Part shown: piece by piece, positions 35,411 to 47,231 of the stretch
How the letters are laid out: every line of letters starts with the position of its first letter
Position numbering within the stretch: the stretch's first letter is position 1
Source of the DNA: Rhabditoides inermis
Taxonomy: Eukaryota; Nematoda; Chromadorea; Rhabditida; Rhabditidae
Length of the DNA: 64,000 bases
Direction of reading: 5' to 3'
Assembly (NCBI GenBank): GCA_963966185.1
Contig: CAWZYM010000129.1
Coordinates: 500,001 to 564,000, forward strand
Translations under genes and position numbers: made by a program
The notes under the pieces: model-generated
The model's database searches: none
What the model was told of the DNA's origin: nothing
What the model saw: the letters and a program-made list of their open reading frames with translations, nothing else

Positions 35411-36795
35411 AACAGTGCAACACATCCACATCTCATAATGGAAAAAGTGGAAGATAAATCAGATCGAATGTTGATTACAGTCTACGACTGTAGGTATGTA
35501 ATGCCACTCTGACTCACTGTTTCTTGAGGTTGCATGCGGTGGTGTTGAGGCAGTACTTGGTCACCACCTTGGCCATCGCTCGACGGAACGGGCTGCGAGT
35601 GGTAAATATCATATCATAATATCTTCAACTAGTCATCATGAATATCATAGTGGCCTGACCATACCTGCGAGGCGAGTGGCCAGGTTAATTTGGTTTCAGA
35701 TAGTAATAATTGAGTAACACGAAGTAGATGAGAGAGATATGTAGTTGTGTGTCAGATCACATAGTAGATAGGTATTGTATATGTCTAAACATCCATAGCC
35801 ATAGGATTGTTTCGAAAAGCTGGTATGTAATAAAAATAGTTCGAGATTCGTGATTGATGAAATGCGTTTCGGCAGATATTATCTTTTATTTTTTATCACG
35901 TTCACAGTTGGATGTATTATCTTGAATTTGGATGTGTTGAAGTTTGAAGTTGATGTATTATTATTGGAATGTATTATCTTTTGCCACGTTCACTTCTTCT
36001 CTCTCCGTACACAGGATTGTGTGGGAAAGCAAGCATGTAATAGAAGTAGTCGTTGAAACGTATGCAACAAAAAAGTATGAACACGTGATACATACCTTAT
36101 CATATCGGGCAGGGGCGAGTCTGTGCAGTAGGCGACCCTCAGACCGGACGTCCAGTCGAACATGTCCAGCTCTCAACATGTTTAGATGGTTGTAACCATT
36201 GTAATGTATTTTGTATTACTCTTTGGTAATTTATATTAGGGTTACGCCACCCACGAGCGCATTGATGCAAGAATAGGCCAGAGCCTGTGTTTGTAAAATC
36301 GTTGGCTATGGTGTAGTGCCATAATCTATCTTCGACCCCCTCCGCAGAGTAATCTCTTAAATCGGGGTGCTACCCCTACTTTTACCATTTACTGTTTGGT
36401 AGTTTACTGGTAACCTTTGATCATTCATGAGATATGTTTAGAGGGCACTTTGCGCGTCGTTTTCGAACACCGCGTTATTACTACAAGCACTCAGCCAATC
36501 TTCTCCTGCCTCTTCTTTTTTCCCCTGTGCTTTCGAAGCGCGCATCCGGAGACATCAATCATTTTGATACCTCCCGAACCCGAACCGAACTTTCAGATCT
36601 TTCAGAATTCAGAATCCAAATTCTAGTCCAGACCAGACATTTGCTAGACAGGTAATATTTGAATTATCGATAAATTTCCATAATAACAATGTGTCGCAAA
36701 CCTTGTGAACTCGGATCGCCTCCTTCAACATTGGCGTATGCGCAGAAAATAGTATAAAACAAAACTAGTGCGGATTGCAATCGTAATCGAGGCAT
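32460..36795 (-). CDS. Unrecognised type I membrane protein with signal peptide, 14 exons
   Basis: Minus-strand exons, 5' to 3': 36702-36795, 36096-36171, 35518-35592, 35235-35310, 34914-34978, 34727-34798, 34404-34523, 33922-33987, 33591-33645, 33171-33250, 32855-32963, 32736-32800, 32586-32684, 32460-32511. Every junction keeps phase: 1104 nt, 367 residues. The N-terminus is a signal peptide (MPRLRLQSALVLFYTIFCAY). An ectodomain of about 140 residues follows, with paired cysteines (KYCLNTTACNL, including an N-glycosylation site). One membrane helix (NIAIIPIVIFSVPLMIFL, near residues 165-190) precedes a cytoplasmic tail of about 175 residues rich in Ser/Pro and basic residues (RRQSSVDEIKQYRAQRNRR), ending GGFNRDRM. 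A TTTCAG acceptor lies 21 bp upstream of the ATG. No family recognised; it looks nematode-restricted. Confidence 0.8.
34220..34402. repeat. (CT)n / CTCTCCC microsatellite
   Basis: Pyrimidine-only tract on the plus strand with CTCTCTCCC interruptions. On the minus-strand transcript it is a purine tract starting a few bases after the splice donor at 34403. Confidence 0.85.
34800..34912. repeat. (CT)n with long C runs
   Basis: CT repeats interrupted by runs of 8-12 C. In the transcript orientation this is GA repeat with G runs beginning directly at the splice donor at 34913. Confidence 0.85.
35014..35135 (-). repeat. Dispersed repeat, inverted relative to 50060-50195
   Basis: Contains GCCAGAGCGATAGTTTTCGA, GTGCCATAACCGTCTGCC and TCTTGTTTTGCGCG. 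The reverse complements of these blocks occur with the same spacing at 50060-50195. It lies in an intron of the type I membrane protein gene and shows no coding capacity. Confidence 0.7.
35166..35221. repeat. (GA)n microsatellite
   Basis: Near-perfect GA run of about 50 bp, 13 bp from the exon edge at 35235, on the donor side in transcript orientation. Confidence 0.9.
35359..35409. repeat. (GA)n microsatellite
   Basis: Near-perfect GA run of about 45 bp, 50 bp from the exon edge at 35310 on the acceptor side in transcript orientation. Confidence 0.9.
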
Positions 36796-37979
36796 AGTGA
36801 TTGTGTGGAATGCTGAAACTTTTCGTACATGAGAATAACAACAGTGACATATTAAAAAAAACCCAAACACGAAAGGTTGAAATGAGAAGCAGCTCGAAAT
36901 GATCGCTGGAAGACGCGAGCCCGATGTAACATCATAAAAGTGACAGGTTGCGATGATGTGACAAGTGCAATGAGTCAAAAAGAAAAGTAAGAAAGCGGTC
37001 AGAGTTTGGATTGAACGGATGAACACAAGTTGCATATCGAACAGATCTACCACCGGAAACTTATTGTAAACAAGTAACTTGCTGGTGGAGGCGATATAAA
37101 ATAGTGACGCATTTGCGACAAGTGTCCCTCTCTCACGCAACACGAAACGTATTTCAGATCGATGCCGAGTGAGAAAAAAAGAGGGAAATGAGAGAAAGAC
37201 ATTGTGCAAAACGCGTGGAGACACTCTCTTCCTCACTTTGCGAAGATGGGAGAGATCGCTCGATTCTCTCCTCCCTCGGGCGGCGCGCACGCCCTGCGCT
37301 CTCTCGCTCTCACACGCTCTCTGCGCACTCTCCGTGATATGCTATCATCATGGACTGATCGGCGGCGCGATCCATCAACTGAGGGCACGCAGGGAACGCG
37401 CCGGAGAAGCGACATTTGTAAAAATAACACCTCCCGCCTCAATCTCGGTTGTTTGTCCGCTGCGACCACTGAGGCGAGAAGATAAAGAGGCCACCGGTCA
37501 CATATCATTGATCACCACACACCTAGAATAGATCAACGTTACAGTAACAATCATGTAAGGATCTCGAAAAACCGTCATGTCATCTCATCTTCTCTCACTC
37601 CTTTTTCTCGTTGTAAGAGTGTGAAACTTGATACGGGGGTTGAAAACGCGGCGAGTCGTAACAGATATTACTATTATACTAATATTCGTAAGAGAAACCA
37701 GTAATCGATAATTAAGAAAAGGATAATGAAACTCTCTCTCTCTCTTCACTGACTAGGCAGTCGCATGGGCTTCCCAGATGTGGTGCAATTATTCACGGCA
37801 AGAGTGTGTAAAGGAAGAGCGACCACCATTGTTTTACGAGCTTTTTATCCAAATTCACAAACTCTCTTTCTCAAAACTTTTACAACCTGGCGGAAACGAG
37901 AAGGCGTAAAGTGGCTCAACAATAAATATGACTATGAATTTCAATAAATATGTGGGTATATGATGCAATCGAGGCAGAT
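36796..37979. other. Intergenic region upstream of the type I membrane protein gene
   Basis: No exon was supported. The region lies 5' of the gene starting at 36795 and 3' of the coiled-coil gene ending at 37980. A run of 19 codons just upstream of the ATG stays open but lacks signal-peptide logic. It should contain the promoter. Confidence 0.5.
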
Positions 37980-39829
37980 TCACAGAGAAACCTTCTTCGG
38001 GGTCTCGGCGGCAGGCTTCTGGGCCTGGTCCTTCTGAGCAGCCTCGGCAGCAGCCTTTTGAGCAGCAGCAGCGTCAGCCTGAGCCTTCTGAGCGGCAGCA
38101 GCGGATTGAGCCCGCTGAGCAGCTTCCGCGGCGGCCTTCTGGGCAGCAGCTTCCTGGGCCTTCTTCTGAGCCTCGGCCTGAGCCTTCTGAGCAGCCTCCG
38201 CAGCGGCCTTCTGAGCGGCCTCCTCCTGAGCCTTCTTCCGGGCAGCTTCCGCAGCGGCCTTCTGCGCAGCAACCTCAGCCTGAACCCTCTGAGCAGCCTC
38301 CTCAGCCTTCTTCTTGGCCTCAGCCTCAGCCTGGGCCCTCTGAGCAGCCTCCTCCTGAGCCTTCTTCTTGGCCTCAGCCTCAGCAGCAGCCTTCTTCTGA
38401 GCCTCCTCCTGAGCCTTCTTCTGAGCAGCAGCAGCTTCGGCGGCCGCCTTTTTCTGAGCCTCCTCCTCCTGCGCGCGCTTCTGAGCCTCTGCAGCTGCCT
38501 TCTGGGCGGCCTCCTCCTGGGCCTTCCTCTGCGCAGCCTCGGCAGCCACACGGGCCGCCTCCTCCGCCACACGCTTCGCCTCCGCAGCCTGAACAGTATA
38601 ATTCGAATACTAAAAAGGAAACATGTGTTTGAGTGCACCTTTCGGTTCCTTACACCCCCGTCTTGTTTATCAGTAATCAGTAATCATAATAAACAGGCGA
38701 AGTGGGAGTACGAGTAAAAACACACCTTCTTTTCCTCCAGCGCCCGTCTCTCATCGGCAGCCTTGCGCGCGGCAGCCTCTCGCTTCTCACGCTCCGCGTT
38801 ATCGTCTGCAAAAGTTTCTAATAAAATCGGTGCTCTTCATGAACAGTATTGGCATTCAGTTCGATTCTAAAGTTAATCAATCGATGTATAGACAACGTGA
38901 CAAAAAATTCAAAAAAGGAGCAGAATAGAGAAGGGAGGGAGGAGATGGAGGAGTGGGGGAGAAATAGAGAGAGAGAAAGAGAAAGAGAAAGAGAAAGAGA
39001 GAGAGAGAATAGAAAGAGAGATAGAGACAGAGAAAGAAAGAAAAAAGAAAGAGAGAGGGGGGAAGGGGGGGGAGGGAGAGGGAGGGAGAGGGAGGGAGAG
39101 AGAGGGAGAGAGGAGAGAGCCCACCAATGATAGTTGCTGTCTGCTTGACGGCCTCGGTGGCAGATTCGTGCAGCGACTGCACAGACTCCACTGAAAACGA
39201 AAAGAAAATAGGAAAAATATTTTGACCGGCTTCGTTCCCTTACGATTATTGTAGGAAAATAACGGCTTCAAATTAGAGATGTCTCGATTGAAATCATTGC
39301 GGTACTTTTGTTCAATTGAATGCGGGACAACAGTAACAGTACGAAGAATTTATCTTATTAACTTGGAAGTAGAAGAAAGGATTTTTTTGAAATGCTAAAT
39401 AAAATAAAAATGACTTCAGTCCACCCACCGATCTTGGCCTTGGTCGACTTGACGATCTCGTGGTCGTCCATCACACCGGACTGGAAACGTAAACAAGTAA
39501 ACAAGAATGACGTCATGGTAAACAAGTAAACAACTACAATGACGTCATGATAAACAAGAACTCACTGCGAATATGCCGACGGCGGCGATGGCGACAGCCG
39601 CCGACACGAGCAGCACGTACTTGGTGACGCCTGGAATCGATTTAAAAAAAACGTAATAATAATATTATAATAATAATATTAAATTGTTGGAACTATGCGT
39701 TAAGCCGCCCTTCACATTAGACACGCAATCACTCCGCGCAATATCACATCCATGTGAAACGTAGGCGAAACAAGGAAACAGAAAACGAATAGATCACTCA
39801 CCTCCTCCATTTTGTTGTTTGGCGGACAT
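37980..39829 (-). CDS. Single-pass membrane protein with a long Ala/Lys/Glu/Gln coiled coil
   Basis: Minus-strand exons, 5' to 3': 39802-39829, 39566-39630, 39429-39480, 39125-39190, 38726-38805, 37980-38588. Phases agree: 900 nt, 299 residues. The start MSAKQQNGG is followed at once by a membrane helix (KYVLLVSAAVAIAAVGIFA, about residues 13-31). A short linker (DDHEIVKSTKAK) leads to about 230 residues of near-uninterrupted Ala, Lys, Glu and Gln with few other residues, made of blocks such as AAQKAAAEA and KKAQEEA, ending in PKKVSL. The pattern predicts a very long helix or coiled coil, triadin- or TolA-like in build only. No name can be given. The last exon is internally repetitive at DNA level, so copy number may vary. 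A short non-coding stretch and a TTTCAG acceptor precede the ATG. Confidence 0.75.
38935..39119. repeat. (GA)n-rich microsatellite
   Basis: Purine tract mixing GAGAGA, GAAAGA and GGGAGAGG. It ends at the splice donor of the minus-strand exon starting at 39125, so it is a pyrimidine tract directly behind that donor in the transcript. Confidence 0.85.
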
Positions 39830-40050
39830 GACTGGAACGCGGGCAAGTCGAGAGCGACTCTGAAATATGCAAATGTGATATGTAAATTTCGAAATATCTG
39901 GAAATCGAGGACGGAACATCCGAGCGGACAATCGATGAAGCGCAATCAGACGATTCGAATAGGGCAATTTGGCGAAATGAAATCGACACGCGTCTCGCAT
40001 TGTTCCCAGATATGTAGAGACGACACGTTGGCAGCCTCTCTCTCTCTCTC

Positions 40051-40086
<36 letters not shown>

Positions 40087-41129
40087 AGCCGCCGTGGCAA
40101 TGCAAGCAGCTCGACATAATGTAAACAAAGAGCTATCCAGATCAGAAACGAACACGAATCAAGATATCATTATACAAGTAACCAACGGAAAATTAGGCTG
40201 GCGTGTTGCAAAAACGCAGCGTCCCAGCCGACAGCTGTTGCGTTCGTAAATCGGAAGTGCCTGTGAGGGAAGAGGCGAGAGGGCGGAGGGAGTGTGTGAA
40301 GTGGGAGAGCGCAGACGCGCGCAGGGCGGATCTGTTGATGGGTGAACAGTGTGGATGTGGGAGACTGCTGCACAGAGCAGACTGCCCACGCTTCCCGCCA
40401 AAACCGTTCGGGCGAATATCGATTAGCAGAGTGAGTACGTACGGTTGGTAAAGTGCGTACGGTAGGTTTTGTTCTCGAATGTTCCATTGGCATGGCTGTA
40501 CAAACAATCCAGGAACAAAAATGGTCGATCACAGTAGATTTAGATCACAGTAAATCAACAAAAATCACAAGGAATTCTCAGGAGAGAAACAGAGAGGACT
40601 GATATTTGGTGACAGCTCGAGTCTGCAAAAGCGAAGCACCGCGCGGCTCACCACTGCATTGATTTCAGTTCAAATTTCACGAGAGGATGCGAAAATCTGG
40701 GCAAGAAAAGAAACCGAGACCGTGGGAGGGCGCGTCTAGAGCGGCATTTGCATAAACGACACAAACTGGTTTTCTCATTTTACTCCACACATTCACAACA
40801 ACGTGCAGTTATACTACTGGCACAAAACGTGAAATCATTTATCTCATAGATCTATAACTGTGCAAGTACGAACACATGAATCACTTCCTAAATAACCGTA
40901 ATAAGCGTCACCTGTAGTCGGTATGCACATGAACCCTAGCTTCTTTGAAAATATTGTCATGGTGTGAATATGGTACAAAATCGTGAAAGAAACAATTAAA
41001 ATGGATCTAATTCTTTCTAAATATCTAAGTATCGGTGTGAATATAGTACAAAGCATGAAAACAATAACCTAATCAAGTTAAAACTATCTGACAAAGGAGT
41101 CATGGACGTTTTGGTTGGGGCTGGTCCCC
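39830..41129. other. Intergenic region with a (CT)n tract
   Basis: No exon seen. A CT repeat lies at 40037-40083. The region is upstream of the coiled-coil gene and downstream of the four-pass protein gene, both on the minus strand. Confidence 0.5.
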
Positions 41130-44100
41130 CTACTCCACCATCTCGTCTCTTCTCTGCTGGGGTGGGGAGGGGGTGTGCGGTCGGGGCTTCTGACACCAGT
41201 ACCGCACCAGGATGGTCAGAAGGAAGATGCATGTCAGCTCTGCAAAGGTACCCGACTTATAATTCATACGGTTTTAGGAACACGTGAAACATACAATGTA
41301 AAGGGGGAGATGGTAACAAGATGAATCTCACGCCTGATCAGAGACATACTGAGGAATGAGAAAGAAGCATTTTTTTCGAATGATGTGATTGTTTTACAAG
41401 TATTATCTGAATGAAAATCTTTTGTTTGATTAGCTGCTGAATTACTTATGGTCCGTATTTGAAACATGATCCACAGCTGAATTGAAATGTCAGAACGTTA
41501 TTGATTTTACGACTTGCGTGAAACGTATGCGAAACATTTCAGCGGGCTAGATCACTTACATCATACAAAATAACGAAATGTTTTCGTCTAGCTAATACAT
41601 TTTAGTTTTGTTAGCAGATTCATTATAATTTCGAGTTAATCGTTGCGCAATGCAGGAGCGGAATTGAAATCATTGAACATCATTGATTTTACGAGTTGCG
41701 TGAAGCGTAAGTGCGTAAGGGACAAAAAGTCGCAGAAACCATCACCATTCATGAATGCGATGACAGCTAGGGCGAGGTCGATGTATGCGTAGTTGGTGGC
41801 CCAGTAGGCGGGCCAGCGCGGGTCCGAGGCGTACGTGAACCATCTGCAACGAGGAGAGTGCACGAGACAGAGACAAGCACAAAAGAGATTGACAGAATGA
41901 TAACGCTTGGCTAAGAGTTATAAGCACTGGCTCGCAATTCAGTCTGCGATGAGGCGATGCAGTGCACGAGATTGCAAATCAGTTTTACTCTGCTGACGAT
42001 GATTTTGCGTGACCATGTGTTTTGTGATTTTGCCATGAAATTTGTGTGAAGGTGAAGGAAACAAGAATCATTGACGAAAGACAGACAGTGTGTGTATATG
42101 CGATTCTCGAAACGTATCACTTGATCATGCGGTTGTTCGTAGTTCGTGCATGTCTTTTTGACCAGAAGTATCGCGGTGTGTTGACGACCATCTTGACATA
42201 CATATTGTCAATTGACGTCAACGGCTAACAAGAGACAGACCGTCGCGAACTCTACATTGCTGTTTATTTTTCTATAGTCGTAATATCCAGTTCTCTACAG
42301 CACGTTTAGGCATTATAAGTTTTCTTTATATATTGTGAAGTCTATCACTGGTTCATCTATTCTGATATTGCACGAAGCCCGAACTTTTTCATTATACAAT
42401 GTGCGATGTCGTTGAAACGTATAGGATTTACACAGTGTTCAACAAGAGCAATTTATATGCTCTCCATCTCCATGTCAGCTAGGGCGAGGTCATAAAAGGA
42501 AAACACACTCGCTCATCTACTGGCCACCTAGGGTGATCTCCATGTCAATCATCAAAGGAAACACCAATCACCCACCAAAGGGTCATAACAAAACATAAAA
42601 CAAAAACCCACCACCCTTTTTCCCCAGTACATTTGAGCAATGGGAATAGCTCATTGAGAACGCAGTGAACCCACCACCGAACTACTGGCAGCCGCGGCAC
42701 TATCAGCGAGATCAATTTGTCTCCAATGCTCACAAAATGTGAATACAGCTACCCACCCAGCGAAGGATCATGACAAACAAAAAGAAAATTTAGAAAACCC
42801 CACGACCGACCTGCTGGCAGCGGCGGCGCTGTCAGCCAGCGCGATGATGTTGACTGGGAGGGCGAGCCACAGGGCGACGCAGTGTACGAAGGCGGGCCAG
42901 TGGAGGTGGAGGGTGCGCAGCGTGAACAGGCCCGTGAACGACGCCACCTGATCACATGGAGTGTTGTGTGTTCGGATAGCAAATGTTTTTATATCAATTT
43001 ATTCCGTTTGTTTCATGAATTTATTCCGTTTGCACTCCAGCTCAACATTTCTCGTCAGAAACGTTGATCAATAGTTGTACAGTACACTAAACTGTTTGCG
43101 AAAATTCAATCTCTCGTTTCTCGTTCATCGTTCCTGCCCCTATTGTATCTCATGAAAAGCGTGAAACTCATTTGCGAGCCCACTATATTTCTGTCTGTGT
43201 TCATATCCCTGTTTTCGTATTTGGGTAAATACTCTTTTCCTTTTGCAGAGTTTTGCAAACTTTCCGCGTTCCCATGAAATAGGATCATCTGGAAAGGGCG
43301 ACAAAAGCACAAAAGAGGCTCATGAAAGGTGTCACTTCCATTGAGGGCGGGCGGTGTGAAACATGTCAACATTCTCACCGGATCACAAGTGAAACTGAAA
43401 TCAGGAAAAAGACGTACCACGTTGAGCATCGGCACCCAGATACTTGTGCCATCCGAGCAGTTCACCTGAACAATTATAATTACTTTTGGTATTACCTATT
43501 TCCCAACTACTATACTATATGACTTCAACTTCACTTGCGAGCTGTTTTGGTTGTTCGCTTGATACTTCACATTTAGTAACGAATAGTTGGAAAAGAGACA
43601 GTTTGCTAACTCGCTGCGGCCTTCGAATTCTAAATCGGAACTAATTCCCCAAGCATTGGAGAGGTGCGCGGTTCACAGAGCTGCACTCGAAATGCGATTA
43701 CTAGGCGTGAATGGAACAGGGGAGAGAGAGAGGGGAGAGAGGGGAGATGAATACCAATCAACCACACATCAACAGCAATCGAGCGAAGCGAGAGGCGCGA
43801 ATAATAGGCTGTCATCACCGGAAATTGGAGAGAAGTCAAAATACCTTGATATTACTAACTTCAAAGTGATACCTAAAATACCAAAGTAAAGTAATTTCAA
43901 AGTAATAGTAAAGTAATTCAAAGTAATAAAGTAATACCAATTTCAAAGTACAGTAAGCCACCTCGGTGTACATGACGCTGTACTGCATGCCGAGGCAGAA
44001 GCAGACTATGCCGGCGACGAATAGAAAGGAGGCGAGGAAGAAGTGTGTGTAGACGAGGGCGGAGAAGAGACGCCACGTGCGGGAGGGGATGTTCAGCAGC

Positions 44101-44130
44101 GACCACACGGAGATCTTCTGTAACAATCTC

Positions 44131-44179
<49 letters not shown>

Positions 44180-44642
44180 CTCTCGCTCTCTCGCTCTCTC
44201 GCTCTCTCGCTCTCTCCCTCTCTCCCTTCTGGTGAAGAAAGATGCGAATCTTACGAATCAAAGAGAAGTTATAATTTATTAACAATAACAAGTAATGAAA
44301 GGGAAGTTTCGATTTTTTGTTGTTTCATTATTGAATTCATCTGTTTGAAACTGCGCCATTGGCGATGCATGTGAACTCTACTAATGAAATGCGTGGGCTG
44401 AAACGTATGTTGCAATTGTGCGCGGATCAAGCGCGGAATCGGCTTCTTTTCGTTCACCTCTATTATTATCATTATGATCAGAGCCGCCCGCTCCTAGGCC
44501 CTATAGCCAGGTCATGCTAGTTGTATAAGCACTGATTACTGATAATAAGCATGGATCATAAGCTGATAATAAGCTGCTTTGCCACGCGCGCGTGCAAGCG
44601 ACTAGACAATAGACAAACAAACAGGGCGGAACACGGAAAATT

Positions 44643-44697
<55 letters not shown>

Positions 44698-44708
44698 AGG
44701 GAGAGGGA

Positions 44709-44761
<53 letters not shown>

Positions 44762-44820
44762 CTTACGTAGTCAAGCTTCAGTGCAGCTTCCGTGAGCTTA
44801 TCGTTCAGCCGAGTTATCAT
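41130..44820 (-). CDS. Unrecognised four-transmembrane protein, six exons
   Basis: Minus-strand exons, 5' to 3': 44767-44820, 43962-44117, 43418-43465, 42811-42947, 41746-41843, 41130-41239. All phases agree: 603 nt, 200 residues. A TTTCAG acceptor sits three bases before the ATG, suggesting trans-splicing. The protein starts MITRLNDKLTEAALKLDYK. Four hydrophobic segments follow: one after RTWRLFSALVYTHFF (FLASFLFVAGIVCFCLG), a second after CSDGTSIWVPML (NVVASFTGLFTL), a third (WPAFVHCVALWLALPVNII), and a fourth (YIDLALAVIAFMNELTCIFL) before a basic, Pro-rich tail ending RRDEMVE. The layout resembles small tetraspan proteins (claudin or MARVEL-like) in topology, but I see no diagnostic motif and do not name a family. 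Confidence 0.75.
43153..43188 (+). repeat. 36-bp dispersed repeat, copy 1
   Basis: TGAAAAGCGTGAAACTCATT followed by TGCGAG and CCCACTATAT. The same block, two substitutions, is at 63411-63446 in the same orientation. Confidence 0.65.
44128..44228. repeat. (CT)n then (CTCTCG)n microsatellite
   Basis: CT run followed by about seven CTCTCTCG units. It sits 11 bp from the exon edge at 44117, on the acceptor side in the transcript. Confidence 0.85.
44643..44759. repeat. (GA)n / GAGAGGGA microsatellite
   Basis: About 115 bp of GA repeat with a central GGGAGA block. It ends directly behind the donor of the first exon of the four-pass protein gene. Confidence 0.9.
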
Positions 44821-45314
44821 TGTCTGAAATTGACAATGTAATTGCATTTTCTTTATTTTCTCGTTGCGTGAACAGTGAGTAATGAATACACAGACACAGG
44901 CATACGTGGAAAGATATTCTATAAACAACCGGCATGACTGAAAAGCGGTTTCCCTGTGGGGGTTAGAGGGGAGTGAGTGAGTAAAAACCCCTTCGAGAGT
45001 AGCAATGCGAATGCAATTATAGGTAACACACAGGCAATTGCCAACTGTATGTTGCCGAGGTAAAGGAAAAAAAGGCGGGACAAATAAGTGAGAAGCGCCA
45101 GAGAGACCGGAACTGAAGAAGTGATAGAGTGGCGGGCAGCCAGTCAGAAATAGAGACACATGGAGAGATCTCTCGGGGAAGGATACTCAAAAGCCACCGA
45201 CGAACGCCTTTTTGGGTACTCCAGGGAGAATGTGGCTAGTTCTTCCACAAAAGAGCGCACCGCGGTGGCATTTTGCAAACTGTGCACTACTTCCAAATCT
45301 GGGCGACCCCCCGC

Positions 45315-45351
<37 letters not shown>

Positions 45352-45519
45352 TAGTGAGACTAATACAATGATAATCTGATATACACTCACTGGTCGGTGT
45401 GAGATAACACCTTATGCGAGAAAAGGGCATCGATTGCGAGAAAGAGAGTGAGAGAGTGAGAGAGTGAGAGAGTGAGAGGCGGCGCGCATTCAGTATAATG
45501 AGGTGTGAACATGCGAGAG

Positions 45520-45564
<45 letters not shown>

Positions 45565-45742
45565 AGAGAGTCATTCCGGGAGAAGGCATCAAATAGTACT
45601 TCTACTCGATTACTGCAGTAGACAGCCGAACGGGGGACAAACACGCCAGAATCGTACAAGCGTCGTCGCAAAAACAGAGAAGACAGACGAAACGCAATGA
45701 ATCAGTCAACTGGAAAGGAGAAGCAAGGAGGGTGAAGTATGA

Positions 45743-45781
<39 letters not shown>

Positions 45782-46594
45782 CCTCTCTCTCTCTCTCTGC
45801 CGCCTCTCAGGCGTTGTTTACGGCTCGCGCTGCAATGCAACAACACAACACAGGGGGAGAGGACAATACAATAACAACAAAGACGACAACAATCTCGCGG
45901 GAGAAGAGTGAACGGATATGACGGGACAGTAACAGGATGTGAGGCTGTAATGAGTAATGTGAAGAGCAGATATTTTGCTTGAGAGCCCATCTGTCTATCT
46001 CCACTTTTCAACGTTCAATGAACACATAAAGTGCAAGCGACTAATCACTAATTTGGTGCACACTGAACCGAGAACAGATCAACACCAACATCGTTGCCAA
46101 CACTAAAGGGACCACTCGCTGTGCTGCAAGGGACCAGCCGGGTGGCAAAGGGACCAAGGGACCAAGGGACAATTAGCACGGACACACCTGTTCATGTCTG
46201 CGCATTGTGTGTGTGCGCGGTTTCTTGGCTAGCGTCTGTTTGCACTGCCGGAGGGCGGAAGTGGAGGGAGAGAGAGAGAGAGAAGGAGAAGGAGGGAGGG
46301 GGAGAGAGGGGGAGGGAGAATGGAGACACGCGACGCGATTGCATGTGGGAAGAGAAAGCGTGAACCACTGAAAATACCATTCTATGGCATTATAGTAGTA
46401 ATACCATTTCCAAAATGTGTCTTTGTGAAGAATAGGGAGTACCTGATTAGTGTGAGAGGTGGGTGGGAGAAACTGGAAGGAGAAGAAGAAATAAGAAGAG
46501 CATGGAGAATACCGTGCTAAGACATTTATGATGATTTAATTCAGAATAAGGTCGGACAGGGTGGATGCGATACATAAATCCTACAGTATGTATG
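44821..46594. other. Intergenic, microsatellite-rich, no gene supported
   Basis: Holds (GA)n at 45318-45352, GAGAGT repeats at about 45435-45478, (GA)n at 45527-45560, (CT)n at 45741-45799, a short GGGACCAA repeat at about 46140-46172 and (GA)n at 46262-46318. A 65-codon open frame at 45160-45354 runs into a microsatellite and is not called. It should contain the promoter of the four-pass protein gene. Confidence 0.55.
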
Positions 46595-47097
46595 GTACAG
46601 TACAATCCGTAATAAGCAAAAAATTTGTAGCAATAAGTATTATTTATATTAAAAGTAATAAATAGCTGTAACTCCGTTCAGAGGCGGAATTTTGAGTTAC
46701 ATCAAAAGAGATAATTGTTGTTCACTGTAGTCTACATGTGACTACGTAGTTTGTTTTGTGGTTTCATCGCTTTGTGCCAAAGTTCTTCATATTCACGAAT
46801 ATCGAGAGAAATGACGATGATCGGTCGAGTGAAATTTGCATAAAATCTTGCTCATTTTCCCGCCAACTGAGGAATGACCAGTGTCGAATAGAGGAACTAA
46901 ATGGAATATTCCGGCCAAACGCTGATGTAATCACAAAACAAACTACACAATCATATGCAGACTACTGTGAACAACAATTATCTTTTTTGTTGCAACTCAA
47001 AGTTCCCCCTCTGAACGGAGTTACAGTAATTTATTACTTTTAATATAAATATTACTTATTTCTACAAATTTTCTACTTATTACGGATTGTACTGTAC
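46595..47097. mobile_element. 503-bp MITE with about 95-bp terminal inverted repeats
   Basis: The left end reads GTACAGTACAATCCGTAATA and the right end its complement. The arms match over about 95 bp, including ATATTAAAAGTAATAAAT and CTGTAACTCCGTTCAGAGG. A 95-codon open frame crosses the middle into the right arm but is probably chance. It ends 105 bp before the ATG at 47203, so it may sit in that gene's promoter. Confidence 0.75.
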
Positions 47098-47231
47098 AAG
47101 TTTCGTTCGGATCAGTTAACCAAACGTTGTGTTGAAAGAAATGATGGATCGAAGTTATGTGAATGACGTGAATCACAATTATTTTGTTCGTCATTCCCCG
47201 CGATGCTGTGTCGCGGGGCGGTCGCCCGTCT

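Noticed and set aside
36664..37290. 208-codon minus-strand open frame starting far upstream of the type I protein ATG
   Set aside because: Only its last part, from the ATG at 36795, has signal-peptide character and joins the next exon in phase. The upstream part looks like promoter sequence.
37950..38717. Plus-strand 255-codon Leu/Ser-rich open frame
   Set aside because: It is the antisense shadow of the Ala/Lys/Glu coiled-coil exon on the minus strand, which has splice and phase support.
46756..47043. 95-codon open frame as a transposase remnant
   Set aside because: It crosses the centre and right arm of a MITE and shows no catalytic motif or family similarity.
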